A stretch of DNA of 64,000 nucleotides from Microbacterium schleiferi (GCF_015565955.1 NZ_CP064760.1:558001-622000), one strand, 5' to 3'; shown: positions 18,261 to 28,070, counted from the first letter of the stretch. The notes: generated from the letters alone by a model not told the origin. Translations and numbers: made by a program.

Positions 18261-19230
18261 AGCTCAACTCCTTCTTGTTCCCGAGGATCCCCTGCGGGCG
18301 GAAGATGATCAGCAGCATGAGCGCGACCCCGATGAGGACGAACACCGACTGCTGCGCCTGCTCGCGAGACAGGAAGGGCAAGAGCCCGGCATCCACCAGG
18401 GCGGGCAACAGGTTCGACAGGAACGCGCGCACGACCCAGAACAGCACGGCGCCGAGCACCGGACCGAAGATCGTTGCGGCACCGCCGAGCAGCAGGGCCG
18501 TCCAGATGAAGAACGTCTGCGACGTCACATAGACGTTGGGGTTCACGTTCGTCCCCATCGCCGTGACGATGCCGCCGGCCGCGATGATCACACCGCCGAT
18601 CACGAGGGCCTGCATCTTGAACGAGAACACGTTCTTACCCAGCGACCGCACGGCATCCTCGTCTTCACGGATGCCCTTGATGACGCGGCCCCAGGGGCTG
18701 CGCATCAGCGACCAGGTGAAGAGGACAGCCACCGCGGTCAGGGCCACGCCGATGATGATTACCCACCACTGGTCGCTCGTGTAGATCCACGGACCGAAGC
18801 CGTAGGTGCCCTCCGGCAGCGGGTTCGCAGCCCGGAACTCGGCTTGGAAGCCGAACAGTCCGTCAGCCGACCCCGTGACGTCCTTATAGGCGGTCGAGAG
18901 GAAGAGCAGCCGCACGACCTCGGCGGCGGCGATCGTCACGATCGCGAGGTAGTCGCCGCGAAGCCGCAGCGTCGGGATGCCGAGAATCAACGCGAAGACG
19001 GCGGCGAGAACGAATCCGACGAGCGCGGCTGCCCACCACGGCAGCCCGAACGTCAGGATCGAGATCGCGAAGCCGTAGGCGCCGACCGCCATAAAACCGG
19101 CGACACCCATGTTCAGCAGGCCCGCGAACCCGAAGTGGATCGACAGGCCGATCGCCGCGAGCGCGAAGCCGAGGGTCGTGGGGCTGAGAATCTGGCTCAG
19201 CGTGTTGTTCAGAATCTGACCGAAGTCCAT
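18250..19230 (-). CDS. livM: branched-chain amino acid ABC transporter permease LivM
   Basis: The 326-residue integral membrane protein has the LivM signatures LSIHFGFAGLLNMGVAGFMAVGAY, the coupling-loop segment WGRVIKGIREDEDAVRSLGKNVFSFK, and the C-terminal LIIFRPQGILG. Eight or more hydrophobic segments. It overlaps livG by 11 bp and follows livH by 13 bp. Confidence 0.95.
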   Translation of the reverse strand: MDFGQILNNTLSQILSPTTLGFALAAIGLSIHFGFAGLLNMGVAGFMAVGAYGFAISILTFGLPWWAAALVGFVLAAVFALILGIPTLRLRGDYLAIVTIAAAEVVRLLFLSTAYKDVTGSADGLFGFQAEFRAANPLPEGTYGFGPWIYTSDQWWVIIIGVALTAVAVLFTWSLMRSPWGRVIKGIREDEDAVRSLGKNVFSFKMQALVIGGVIIAAGGIVTAMGTNVNPNVYVTSQTFFIWTALLLGGAATIFGPVLGAVLFWVVRAFLSNLLPALVDAGLLPFLSREQAQQSVFVLIGVALMLLIIFRPQGILGNKKELSFVR

Positions 19231-19243
19231 CGTCGTACCCCCT

Positions 19244-20562
19244 TCAGCCCACTCGCTCTTTTCGACCGAGGATGCCCTGCGGTCGGAAGAGGAGAATCAG
19301 GATCAGCACGACCAGCGCGCCCACGTACTTGAGATCGTCGGGGACCCCGAACAGGCTCGTTGTCTCGACGAGGATGCCGACGATGAGTGAGCCCACGAGC
19401 GCCCCGAGCGCGGTGCCGAGACCGCCGAGGACCACGGCGGCAAACAGCAGCAGCAGGATGCTGGTTCCCATGTCCCACTTGATGCCGGGGCGGAAGTAGG
19501 CCCAGAGGACTCCGGACAGGCCAGCGAGGGCTGCCGCGAGGATCCACACGATCCGCACGATCGCGTCGACGTCGATTCCGGATGCCGCCGCAAGCGACGG
19601 GTTGTCGGAGACCGCGCGGGTTGCGCGCCCGATCCGGCTGCGGGTGAGCCACAGCGCGAAGATGATGATCACGACGACCGAGATCAGCATGCTGACGAGG
19701 TCCATCCAGGTCAGCACGATCGAGCCGGGCAGCGGGATGACGCCCGACAGCGGATTCGGCAGCTGCAGCGTGCCGCCGCCGACGAACATCTGGAAGACGT
19801 AGCGGAGGGCCAGCGAGAGTCCGATCGACACGATCATCAGCTGCACGACGCCGAGGCCTTTTCGGCGCAGGGGGCGCCAGAGCCCGGCATCCATCGCGTA
19901 CCCGAACGCTCCCGAGACGATCACCGCCAACGGGACGGCGATCAGCAGCGGCAGACTCAACCCCACGGCGAACAGCAGTGCTATCAGCGCACCGAAAGTC
20001 ACCATCTCACCGTGCGCGAAGTTCGAGATCCCCGTCGTCCCATAGACCAGCGAGAGGCCGATCGCGGCGAGGGCGAGCATCAGACCGAAGTTGACGCCGT
20101 TGACCAGACGCTCCACGAGCTGGTCGAAGAAGCTCGTCGTGTTGCGTTCGCCTTCGCCGATGAAGAAGTTCGTCGTCACGCGCCCCCGGGGCCGACCGTG
20201 ACCTCGCGGACATTGGGAGAGGTGTCTTCGCCGGTCTCGTCGATCACGGCGATCCCCTCGGGGAGGGTGTCTTCGTTGAGCGTCACGGTGTAGTCAGCGT
20301 TGCGCTCGGGCACCCCGACCGACCACTGCCCACCGGCATCCGTTTCGACCGCCTGTTCGCCACCGGGGCCGTCCACGATCAGCTCAACACCCTCGAGCGG
20401 TTCACCCTCGAGCTGCACGTTGCCGCTGATGCGGTAGGGATCATCGTCGGCGGCGTGGGCCGCGGTTGGCAGGGCGAGGAGGCCGAGGACGGTCAGCGAC
20501 AACGCGAGAAACGCGCCGAGGCGATTCCGCGTCGTCCTGGCTGGGGCATTCGGATGTGGCAC
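19244..20562 (-). CDS. livH: LivH-type permease fused to an N-terminal exported carboxypeptidase-regulatory-like domain (frame interrupted by an apparent 1-base deletion)
   Basis: The C-terminal ~290 residues are a LivH permease: LAAIGLSLVYGTTGISNFAHGEMVTFGA, GFGYAMDAGLWRPLRRKGLG and LLFRPQGILGRKE are typical. Upstream, in the next frame, is a ~128-residue segment with a signal peptide (cleavage near AAHA) and a beta-sandwich-like domain (RISGNVQLEGEPLEGVELIVDG and TDAGGQWSVGVPE). Adding one base to the CCCCC/GGGG run at 20183-20191 joins them as VGPGGRVTTNFFIGEGERN without a stop, a 439-residue protein with an extracellular N-terminal domain. Such a fusion would explain the extra residues before the first permease helix. 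Confidence 0.85.
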
Positions 20563-20770
20563 TCAGACCTCCCGGACGGCAACGGCCGAGGAAGTCGCTT
20601 CGACCGTGATAGACGACCGTACGAGCGTATTGTGTCCACGGTGTTTCCGGGGATATTCGACTGAGAACGATCCCAATCCGTTGTGAATCCGGTTGCCGGG
20701 CGCTACCGGGAATGCGCGCGGTCGCGCGAACGTAGAATTCTCTATAAGGCCCGCCGTCCCCAGGAGAAGC

Positions 20771-22272
<1,502 letters not shown>

Positions 22273-22515
22273 CGCGCGTTTGGGCTGCCCCGGTCCGGGG
22301 CGGCGCTCGCGGCATCCGTCTCGCGCGAGGTTCGCAGAATCGCGCGAGGTTCGCAGGATTCTGGCGTCATTCTGCGCAGTACGTGCAGTTGTGCGAGGTT
22401 GGCGAGCCCGTGTCAGGGTGCCGGCGCCTCCTCCCCAGTGTGACGTGGGGATTCGGTTCGAACAGACAGGATGCCGACGCCTGCCATGCCCGCGGCGCGG
22501 CAGGAAACTGCTGGG
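22273..22515. other. 243-bp intergenic region with family B repeat
   Basis: Contains two direct 19-20-bp copies of TCGCGCGAGGTTCGCAG (22321-22359) and then a partly inverted TTCTGCGCAG segment. No gene seen. Confidence 0.6.
22321..22405. repeat. family B hairpin/direct repeat, copy 1
   Basis: CGCGCGAGGTTCGCAG repeated twice in tandem, followed by GATTCTGGCGTCATTCTGCG. Shares the core GCGNAGNTTCGCAGGAT with 23468 and 24041. Confidence 0.65.
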
Positions 22516-23361
22516 ATGGAGCTCGTCGAGTGGCTGGCGCAGCGGGAGGGTATCGCGCATCGCGCCGACATCTTGCGCGCCGGCTACAGGGTCGCTGAGA
22601 TGCGCCGTTTCGTGCGCGACAGGCGGGCACGTGTCATCCGTCGTGCGTGGGTGACGCTCCCGGATGCCGCGCCCGATCTCGTCCTCGCCGCCAGTGCGGG
22701 CGGGCGGATCTCGTGCCTCTCCCTTGCGAGGCGGAGGGGGTGGTGGATGCCGCCGGACCTCGACCCGCATCCTCATCTGCATCTGATTCCGGGCTCCGGG
22801 TCGGCGCGCTTGCCCGCCGGATGGCGTGGTCGCGTGCACTGGACGACACCTCTCGCGCCGCAGGAACGCGGGCTCACCGCGACGGTCGAGGACGCCCTGC
22901 TTCACATCTCCGGATGCGCGCCCCACGACGCGGCACTTGCGCTGTGGGAGTCGGCGATTCGCGTCGAGGGCTTTGCTCCCGAGGCGGTGAGGCGCGTCGG
23001 GTGGACCTCGCGGGCCGCCCGTGAGCTGGCAGATGAGGTGGTCGGGCTCTCCGACTCTGGGCTCGAGACTCTCGTCGTTCTGCCACTGCGCCGCTGGGGT
23101 GTGCCGGTCGTGCAACAGGCAAGGGTCGGCGGCAGGTTCGTCGACCTCCTCGTCGGCGAACGGCTCGTGCTGCAGATCGACGGTTTCGCGCACCACGCCT
23201 CGAGCGCCCAGCGCACCAAAGACATCGCCCACGACGCGGAGCTCACGCTTCGCGGCTATACGGTGCTGCGCCTGAGCTACGCCCAGATCGTCTACGACTG
23301 GCCCGCGGTCGAGCGCCGCATCCGCAGCGCCCTCGCCGCTCGCCTGCACCTCGCCTCCTGA
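22516..23361 (+). CDS. DUF559-type (Vsr-like) nuclease-fold protein with AbiEi-like N-terminus
   Basis: The 281-residue protein has an N-terminal winged-helix-like segment (ELVEWLAQREGIAHRADILR), as in AbiEi-like proteins. The C-terminal DUF559 domain resembles very-short-patch-repair endonucleases: GRFVDLLVGERLVLQIDGFAHH, RTKDIAHDAELTLRGYTVLRLSYAQIV. The D..D...E/Q.DG pattern suggests a PD-(D/E)XK fold. These proteins are common orphans in Microbacteriaceae and their role is unknown. ATG 22516 is chosen by domain extent; further in-frame starts lie upstream. It sits between hairpin repeats. Confidence 0.75.
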   Translation: MELVEWLAQREGIAHRADILRAGYRVAEMRRFVRDRRARVIRRAWVTLPDAAPDLVLAASAGGRISCLSLARRRGWWMPPDLDPHPHLHLIPGSGSARLPAGWRGRVHWTTPLAPQERGLTATVEDALLHISGCAPHDAALALWESAIRVEGFAPEAVRRVGWTSRAARELADEVVGLSDSGLETLVVLPLRRWGVPVVQQARVGGRFVDLLVGERLVLQIDGFAHHASSAQRTKDIAHDAELTLRGYTVLRLSYAQIVYDWPAVERRIRSALAARLHLAS

Positions 23362-23467
23362 CGTCCTGCCGCGCCCCTCCCACCCGCGCCCCTCCCGCGC
23401 CGCGCCCGTCCCGCGTGCCGTGCGCATCCTGTCCTGCCGCGCGCCCTCCCGCGCCTCTCAGGCCCTC

Positions 23468-23524
23468 AGAACTGCGCGAAGTTCGCAGGATGCCGGGCCA
23501 ATCGTGCGAACTTCGCGCAATTCT
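23468..23524. repeat. family B hairpin, copy 2 (23-bp arms)
   Basis: The arm 23468-23490 (core GCGCGAAGTTCGCAGGA) is inverted at 23502-23524 with two mismatches around an 11-base loop. Confidence 0.85.
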
Positions 23525-23565
23525 GCGGAGTTCAGGGCAGGGCAAGGGCAACGGCAGGTCAGGCC

Positions 23566-23603
23566 AGGGCAGGGCAGGGCAGGGCAGGGCAGGGCAGGGC
23601 AGG
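23566..23603. repeat. 5-bp tandem repeat (AGGGC)n
   Basis: About eight copies of AGGGC in a row, continuing as degenerate AAGGGCC units to about 23650. Confidence 0.85.
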
Positions 23604-23698
23604 CCAAGGTCAAGGGCAGGGCCAGGGGCAAGGGCCAAGGGCCAAGGGCGCGGGCGGGGCTGACCGCGGCGGGGGTACCCGGCCCGGAGCGCCGGGCG

Positions 23699-23704
23699 TA
23701 TGGT
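23699..23704 (+). promoter_or_regulatory. -10 box of a leaderless DUF2277 promoter
   Basis: TATGGT, 7 bases, then the ATG at 23712. Confidence 0.5.
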
Positions 23705-23711
23705 CGGGGGC

Positions 23712-23990
23712 ATGTGCCGGAACATCCACACGCTCCACAACTTTGAGCCGGCCGCGACTTCTGATGAGGTTCATGCGGCAGCGCTGCAGTACGTGCGCAA
23801 GATCGCCGGGACGACCAAGCCGTCCAAGGCGAATCAGGATGCCTTCGATCGCGCGGTCCACGAGATCGCCCACGCGACACAGCACCTGCTCGACGACCTC
23901 GTCGCCGTCACTCCACCCAAGAACCGTGAGGAAGAGGCGGCGAAGGCTCGCGCGCGGGCCATCGCGTCGGGCCGGTACTCGGTCGCGTAA
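23712..23990 (+). CDS. DUF2277 family protein
   Basis: A 92-residue cytosolic protein matching the DUF2277 pattern: MCRNIHTLHNFEP at the N-terminus, then a helical region with ALQYVRKIAGTTKPS and HEIAHATQHLLDDL. The conserved N-terminal Cys-Arg-Asn-Ile is intact. The function is unknown; some relatives are annotated as DNA-repair associated without strong evidence. Stand-alone gene with a leaderless-type start. Confidence 0.85.
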   Translation: MCRNIHTLHNFEPAATSDEVHAAALQYVRKIAGTTKPSKANQDAFDRAVHEIAHATQHLLDDLVAVTPPKNREEEAAKARARAIASGRYSVA

Positions 23991-24040
23991 GGCAGCTCGC
24001 GGCATCCGTTTGCCGGCGGGTTCGTCGTCCCGGGGTGTGC

Positions 24041-24116
24041 AAGGTCCGCAGTGTTGCGCGAAGTCCGCAGGATTCTGGCCCCGGGATGCGGAGTTCGTGC
24101 GATTCTGCGGAGTTCG
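24041..24116. repeat. family B repeat, copy 3
   Basis: GCGCGAAGTCCGCAGGATTCTGG at 24057-24079 with partly matching GGAGTTCGTGCGATTCTGCGG around it. It is the third copy within 1.8 kb. Confidence 0.65.
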
Positions 24117-24153
24117 TCGGGCGCCCGACGGTCCGGGGCAGCTGGGGCGCGGC

Positions 24154-24159
24154 TAGCGT
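24154..24159 (+). promoter_or_regulatory. -10 box of a leaderless thiF/moeB promoter
   Basis: TAGCGT, 6 bases, then ATG 24166. This would drive the thiF-moeA-moaC-mobA-moaD operon. Confidence 0.55.
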
Positions 24160-24165
24160 AGGGGC

Positions 24166-24960
24166 ATGTCACTTCCTCCTCTCGTCGAGCCCGTCGATGC
24201 GTTGACGGACGCCGAACGCGATCGCACCGCACGTCACCGGAAGCTGTTCGCCATCGGCGACCTTGGCCAGCGGCGCCTCGCGGCAGCGCGCGTTGCCGTC
24301 GTGGGTGCCGGAGGCCTTGGATCATCCGTCATCCTGGGCCTTGCGGCGGCCGGTGTGGGAACCATCGGGATCATCGATGACGACGTCGTGGACCTCAGCA
24401 ATCTCCACCGACAGATCATCCATTCCATTGACACCGTCGGTGACCCCAAGACCGAGAGTGCCGCGACCCGGGCACGCGGTCTCGCGCCCGGCGTGCGCAT
24501 CATCGAGCATCCGGTGCGCCTGACCGCCGCCAATGCCCGGGAGATCCTCGCGGGCTACGACCTGGTGCTCGACGGGTCCGACACGTTCGAGACCCGCGAC
24601 GTCGTGGATGCTGCAGCGGCCGAACTTCGACTGCCGGTGGTCTGGGGGAGCGTCCTGGAGTTCTGGTCGCAGGTCACGGTCTTCTGGTCGGCGCCGCCGG
24701 CCGGCAACGATCCGGTGCGGCTGAGCGACCTGTTCCCCGCCGGCTCGACGGGTCAGGTCTTCACGTGTGAACAGGTCGGGGTGCTGGCATCGGTCTGCAT
24801 GCAGACCGGCTCGCTCATGGCCTCGGAGGCGATCAAGCTCATCGTCGGCGAGGGTCGCCCCCTCCTCGGGCGGATCGCCGTCATTGACGCCCTCGCCGGG
24901 ACGATGCGAGAGCTCGAGGTCCGTTCGGCCGCCAGTACTCACATGCCGATGCCCGCATGA
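24166..24960 (+). CDS. ThiF/MoeB/HesA-family E1-like adenylyltransferase
   Basis: Adenylates the C-terminal Gly-Gly of a small sulfur carrier, here most likely the MoaD encoded downstream. The 264-residue protein has the nucleotide loop VVGAGGLGSSVILGLAAAGVG, the Arg/Asn set DLSNLHRQIIHS, and GSDTFETRDVVDAA. The usual zinc Cys clusters of MoeB are poorly kept: the equivalent of CLFPEPP reads DLFPAG and no terminal CxxC is present, so it may lack zinc. No rhodanese domain. The stop overlaps moeA (ATGA). Confidence 0.85.
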   Translation: MSLPPLVEPVDALTDAERDRTARHRKLFAIGDLGQRRLAAARVAVVGAGGLGSSVILGLAAAGVGTIGIIDDDVVDLSNLHRQIIHSIDTVGDPKTESAATRARGLAPGVRIIEHPVRLTAANAREILAGYDLVLDGSDTFETRDVVDAAAAELRLPVVWGSVLEFWSQVTVFWSAPPAGNDPVRLSDLFPAGSTGQVFTCEQVGVLASVCMQTGSLMASEAIKLIVGEGRPLLGRIAVIDALAGTMRELEVRSAASTHMPMPA

Positions 24961-26177
24961 GTTTCACACGCACGGTCGCCGAGCACCGCGACGCGATTCT
25001 CGCCTCGACCACCGTCCTGCCGCCCGTTCGCGTTCCCATCACTGACGTCTTGGGCCGAACGACCGCGGAACCCGTCGTCGCGACCCTCGAGATCCCGGCG
25101 TTCGAGAACTCCGCAATGGATGGGTACGCCGTCCGGTCGGATGACGGCGCCGGTCCGCGCACCGTCGTCGCCGACATCCCGGCCGGGGTCTTTCCCGACG
25201 CCGTGATCGGTGCCGGTAAGGCGGCGCGGATCATGACAGGAGCACCGCTGCCCGCTGGCGCTGATGCGATCGTGCCGCACGAGCAGACCCGTGAGTCATT
25301 CCGTGACGTGGCGCCGGGATCCGTCGTGCACCTCGATGCGGAACCCGTAGCGGGTGCCCACATTCGCCGCCGGGGCGATGACGTCTCGGTCGGCGATGTC
25401 GTCGTCGCGTCAGCGGAGCGCCTCGGGCCGTTGCAGCGGTCAGCGGCGGCCGCGGCGGGAGCGGCATCCGTTCTCGTGCACCCGGCCCCGCGTGTTGTCG
25501 TCATCGCGAGCGGCGACGAACTGGTCGCGCCGGGTGAGCCTGTCGGCCCGGGGCAGATTCCCGAGTCGAACGGTCTGCTCCTGGACGGGCTTGTTCAGGG
25601 TGCTGACGCTCTCGTGACCGAGCTGCTGCGCGTCGGCGACGACCCGGCAACCCTGCGGCGGGTGCTCGCCCGCATCGACGCTGACGCCCCTGACGCGATC
25701 GTGCTGACGGGCGGGGCCAGCGTCGGCGCCTACGAGGTGGTGCGCGAGGTGCTCGAGCCCACTGGCGTCCAGTTCCTCACCGTCGCGATGCAGCCGGGCA
25801 AACCGCAGGGGCATGGCGCTGTGGGCGGCATCCCGGTGTTCTGCCTGCCCGGCAACCCCGTCAGCGTCGCCGTGTCGTTCGAGGCGTTCGTGCGCCCCGC
25901 GCTGCTGCGGATGCAGGGGCGTCGCGACCTGCTGCGCCCGGTCGTGCGCCTGCGGGTGTCAGACGGATGGCGCACCCCGCCCGCCCGCGAGCAATTCATG
26001 CCCGTCGCGATCGATCGATCTGACCCGGCGGCATGGACAGTGCGCCCCGCGACTGCAGGGGGATCCGGCTCCCACCGCGCCGGCGCGCTCGCGCTCGCTG
26101 AGGCATGGGCGGTGATCCCGGCATCCGTCGACGAGGTCGCCGCGGGTGACGTGGTCGATGTCATGCTGGTGCCATGA
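24957..26177 (+). CDS. moeA: molybdopterin molybdenumtransferase MoeA
   Basis: Inserts molybdate into adenylated molybdopterin. Domain order is that of MoeA: IPAFENSAMDGYAVRSDD, ARIMTGAPLPAGADAIVPHE, then the MogA-like domain VVVIASGDELVAPGEPVGPGQIPESN with VLTGGASVGAYEVVREVL and the Mo-binding loop VFCLPGNPVSVAVSFE. Length is 406 residues. ATGA overlaps on both sides tie it to thiF/moeB and moaC. Confidence 0.95.
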   Translation: MSFTRTVAEHRDAILASTTVLPPVRVPITDVLGRTTAEPVVATLEIPAFENSAMDGYAVRSDDGAGPRTVVADIPAGVFPDAVIGAGKAARIMTGAPLPAGADAIVPHEQTRESFRDVAPGSVVHLDAEPVAGAHIRRRGDDVSVGDVVVASAERLGPLQRSAAAAAGAASVLVHPAPRVVVIASGDELVAPGEPVGPGQIPESNGLLLDGLVQGADALVTELLRVGDDPATLRRVLARIDADAPDAIVLTGGASVGAYEVVREVLEPTGVQFLTVAMQPGKPQGHGAVGGIPVFCLPGNPVSVAVSFEAFVRPALLRMQGRRDLLRPVVRLRVSDGWRTPPAREQFMPVAIDRSDPAAWTVRPATAGGSGSHRAGALALAEAWAVIPASVDEVAAGDVVDVMLVP

Positions 26178-26662
26178 GCTTCACGCACCTCGACGACTCT
26201 GGAAACGCCCGCATGGTGGATGTCACGGGCAAGCAGCCGACGGTGCGGGCGGCATCCGCGCGAGCGTTCGTGACGATGGCATCCGACACCGTCGCGGCGC
26301 TACGCGATGGCTCCGTACCGAAGGGCGACGTGCTCGCTGTCGCGCGGATCGCCGGCATCCAGGCCGCCAAGCGCACCCCCGAACTGCTGCCGCTCGCGCA
26401 TGTCATCGGCGTGCACGGCGTCGTCGTGGACCTCGAGATTGAGGACGACGGGGTCCAGATCACCGCGACCGTGCGCACCGCCGACCGCACCGGGGTCGAG
26501 ATGGAGGCGCTGACCGCCGTGACCGTCGCGGCCCTGTCGATCGTCGACATGGTCAAGGGCATCGACCGCACCGTGACGATCGCGCAGGCGTGCATCACCG
26601 CCAAGGAGGGCGGGCGATCGGGATCATGGACGCGCGAGGTTGAGGATGCCGTCGGCAGCTGA
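26174..26662 (+). CDS. moaC: cyclic pyranopterin monophosphate synthase MoaC
   Basis: Converts the MoaA product to cyclic pyranopterin monophosphate, step 1 of molybdenum cofactor synthesis. The 162-residue length is normal. HLDDSGNARMVDVTGK, LPLAHVIGVHG (usually PLCHP) and the active-site motif GVEMEALTAVTVAALSIVDMVKG are visible. The Cys-His of the PLCHP loop is replaced by LAH, a mild deviation. Overlaps moeA and mobA. Confidence 0.94.
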   Translation: MSFTHLDDSGNARMVDVTGKQPTVRAASARAFVTMASDTVAALRDGSVPKGDVLAVARIAGIQAAKRTPELLPLAHVIGVHGVVVDLEIEDDGVQITATVRTADRTGVEMEALTAVTVAALSIVDMVKGIDRTVTIAQACITAKEGGRSGSWTREVEDAVGS

Positions 26663-27713
26663 ATCGGCCGGTGCCGGACCGATTGCAGGACCAACGGGGT
26701 CGGGAACCGGTTCCCGACCGCGGATCGGCGCGATCATCCTGTCGGGGGGACGCGCGCGACGCATGGGCGGGGTCGACAAGACCTCCCTGGGCCTTGCTGG
26801 TGCGACCCTGCTCAGCCGCACTGTCGCAGCCGCGCGCGTCGCGTGCGACGGCACGGTCGTGATCGTCGGCGCCCCACCCGAGGAGGGCCAGGGGACCGGC
26901 GCGCAGATCACCGAAGCCGGACCGATTGCAGGATCAACGCGGCTTGGAGCGGCCCGGGCGGGTGTGGATACGCCATCCATCCTGCGTTCGGCACCGTCGA
27001 GTGCGTCGGGGGTCGTCGTGATGCGCGAGGAACCGCCGGGAGGCGGACCGGTCGCGGCGATCGTCGCGGCGATCGGCCGCGTGGATGCCGACGAGGTCCT
27101 GCTACTGGCCGGTGACCTCGCGGAGGGCGATCGTGCCGTCGCGGCTCTTCTCGCGGGGCGCCCCGATGACGCTGCGGGAGCGGACGGCGTCGTGCTCGTG
27201 GATGAGGCCGGCCGGCGCCAGTGGCTCTGCGCCCGGATGCGGACGCAGGCGCTCGCCGACGCAGCCGCGCGCCTGACAGAGCCGAGGGGCGCGCGGATGA
27301 GCGACCTGTTCGCCGACCTGCGATGTCATGATCTGCCGGATGTCACCGGGGTGACGGCCGATGTCGACACGTGGCAGGATCTGTCCCGTGCCCGGTCTCG
27401 AGAGTCAGGAGCCCGCATGAACGACCGCACCCTTCCGCCTGAGGCGCTCGATGAGTGGGCCTCGGTGCTGCGCGACCGCTTCGGGTTGGATGCCGAACAG
27501 GTGCCGATCGCGCTCGTTCTCGATCTCGCGAGGGATGTCGCGCATGACGTCGCGCGCCCCGCAGCGCCGCTGAGCGCCTTCATCGCCGGACTCGTTGCCG
27601 GCCGTGCCGGCGGAAGCGCGGAGGACACGGCGGCGACGGTCGCCGAGGTCGTCGCGTTGGCGCGCGCTTGGGCCGAGGGCCGTGCTCCCCGGAGCGGCGG
27701 TGGCGGAGTCTGA
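26646..27713 (+). CDS. mobA: MobA-like molybdenum cofactor guanylyltransferase fused to a DUF6457 domain
   Basis: The N-terminal part (to about residue 250) is a nucleotidyltransferase with the GTP loop IILSGGRARRMGGVDKTSL and GGPVAAIVAAIG, attaching GMP to molybdopterin. The last ~95 residues (from MNDRTLPPEALDEW) form an all-helical DUF6457 domain that is often a separate gene. A possible own start at 27418 with AGGA upstream suggests either a true fusion or internal initiation. Two stretches translate the family A element (around 26678 and 26921-26992). The second inserts about 30 residues of low-complexity sequence in the enzyme core. Stop overlaps moaD (TGATG). Confidence 0.85.
   Translation: MPSAAESAGAGPIAGPTGSGTGSRPRIGAIILSGGRARRMGGVDKTSLGLAGATLLSRTVAAARVACDGTVVIVGAPPEEGQGTGAQITEAGPIAGSTRLGAARAGVDTPSILRSAPSSASGVVVMREEPPGGGPVAAIVAAIGRVDADEVLLLAGDLAEGDRAVAALLAGRPDDAAGADGVVLVDEAGRRQWLCARMRTQALADAAARLTEPRGARMSDLFADLRCHDLPDVTGVTADVDTWQDLSRARSRESGARMNDRTLPPEALDEWASVLRDRFGLDAEQVPIALVLDLARDVAHDVARPAAPLSAFIAGLVAGRAGGSAEDTAATVAEVVALARAWAEGRAPRSGGGGV
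26678..26749. repeat. family A element, degenerate copy inside mobA
   Basis: Left end ACCGATTGCAGGACCAAC matches the 72-bp element. The right end is only partly recognisable (ATCATCCTG before GTCGGGG). A 20-bp perfect palindrome (26699-26718) lies within it. Confidence 0.55.
26921..26992. repeat. 72-bp palindromic element, family A, inside mobA coding sequence
   Basis: ACCGATTGCAGGATCAAC to ATCCTGCGTTCGGC, exactly 72 bp (24 codons), read in frame in mobA. Confidence 0.85.
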
Positions 27714-27946
27714 TGGCGACGGTTCGCTATTTCGCCGGCGCGGCCGACGCGGCCGGTGCCGAAGAGGAACTCCGCACGGAGGGGACGCTCGACGCCCTGC
27801 GCGCCGCCGTCGTCGCCGACCACGAGCGGCTCGGGTTCGTGCTCCCGCGGTGCGCGGTGCTCGTCAACGGAGAGCGCACGGATGCCGATATGCCGCTTTC
27901 GGCATCCGATGTCGTCGACATCCTGCCGCCCTTCGCTGGCGGATGA
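27713..27946 (+). CDS. moaD: molybdopterin synthase sulfur-carrier subunit MoaD
   Basis: A 77-residue ubiquitin-fold protein ending in PPFAGG, whose C-terminal glycine is thiocarboxylated and donates sulfur in molybdopterin synthase with MoaE (29270-29737). VRYFAGAADAAG at the N-terminus and VLVNGERTDADMPLSASDVVDIL are typical. The start overlaps the mobA stop. Confidence 0.94.
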   Translation: MATVRYFAGAADAAGAEEELRTEGTLDALRAAVVADHERLGFVLPRCAVLVNGERTDADMPLSASDVVDILPPFAGG

Positions 27947-28006
27947 GTCGCGCTCGACATCCCGCGCCCCATCCGATCTTGTCGGTCCGCCCGGCGCGAC
28001 TGCTCC

Positions 28007-28070
28007 GCCGAACCCACAGGTCTTGCGCCGACCCCGCGCGTATCTGCGCCTGGAAGGTGTGGGTTCAGCG
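28007..28070. repeat. family E inverted-repeat element between moaD and moaA
   Basis: GCCGAACCCACAG at 28007-28019 is inverted as TGTGGGTTCAGCG at 28058-28070. A further TGTGTGGGTGCGC follows. Same arms as in acpS (421-502). It lies between convergent genes. Confidence 0.7.

Larger units (their letters stand above)
23362..23711. other. 350-bp intergenic region with hairpin and G-rich tandem repeat
   Basis: Holds the family B hairpin (23468-23524), AGGGC tandem repeats (about 23566-23603) and degenerate GGGCCAA repeats up to about 23650, then the leaderless promoter of the DUF2277 gene. No gene supported. Confidence 0.7.

Noticed and set aside
22284..22306. Terminator after guaB
   Set aside because: GCCCCGG/CCGGGGC can pair but leaves almost no loop and no T run follows, so I could not support it as a separate feature.
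23566..23650. CRISPR-like array
   Set aside because: Units are 5-6 bp with no spacers; it is a simple tandem repeat.
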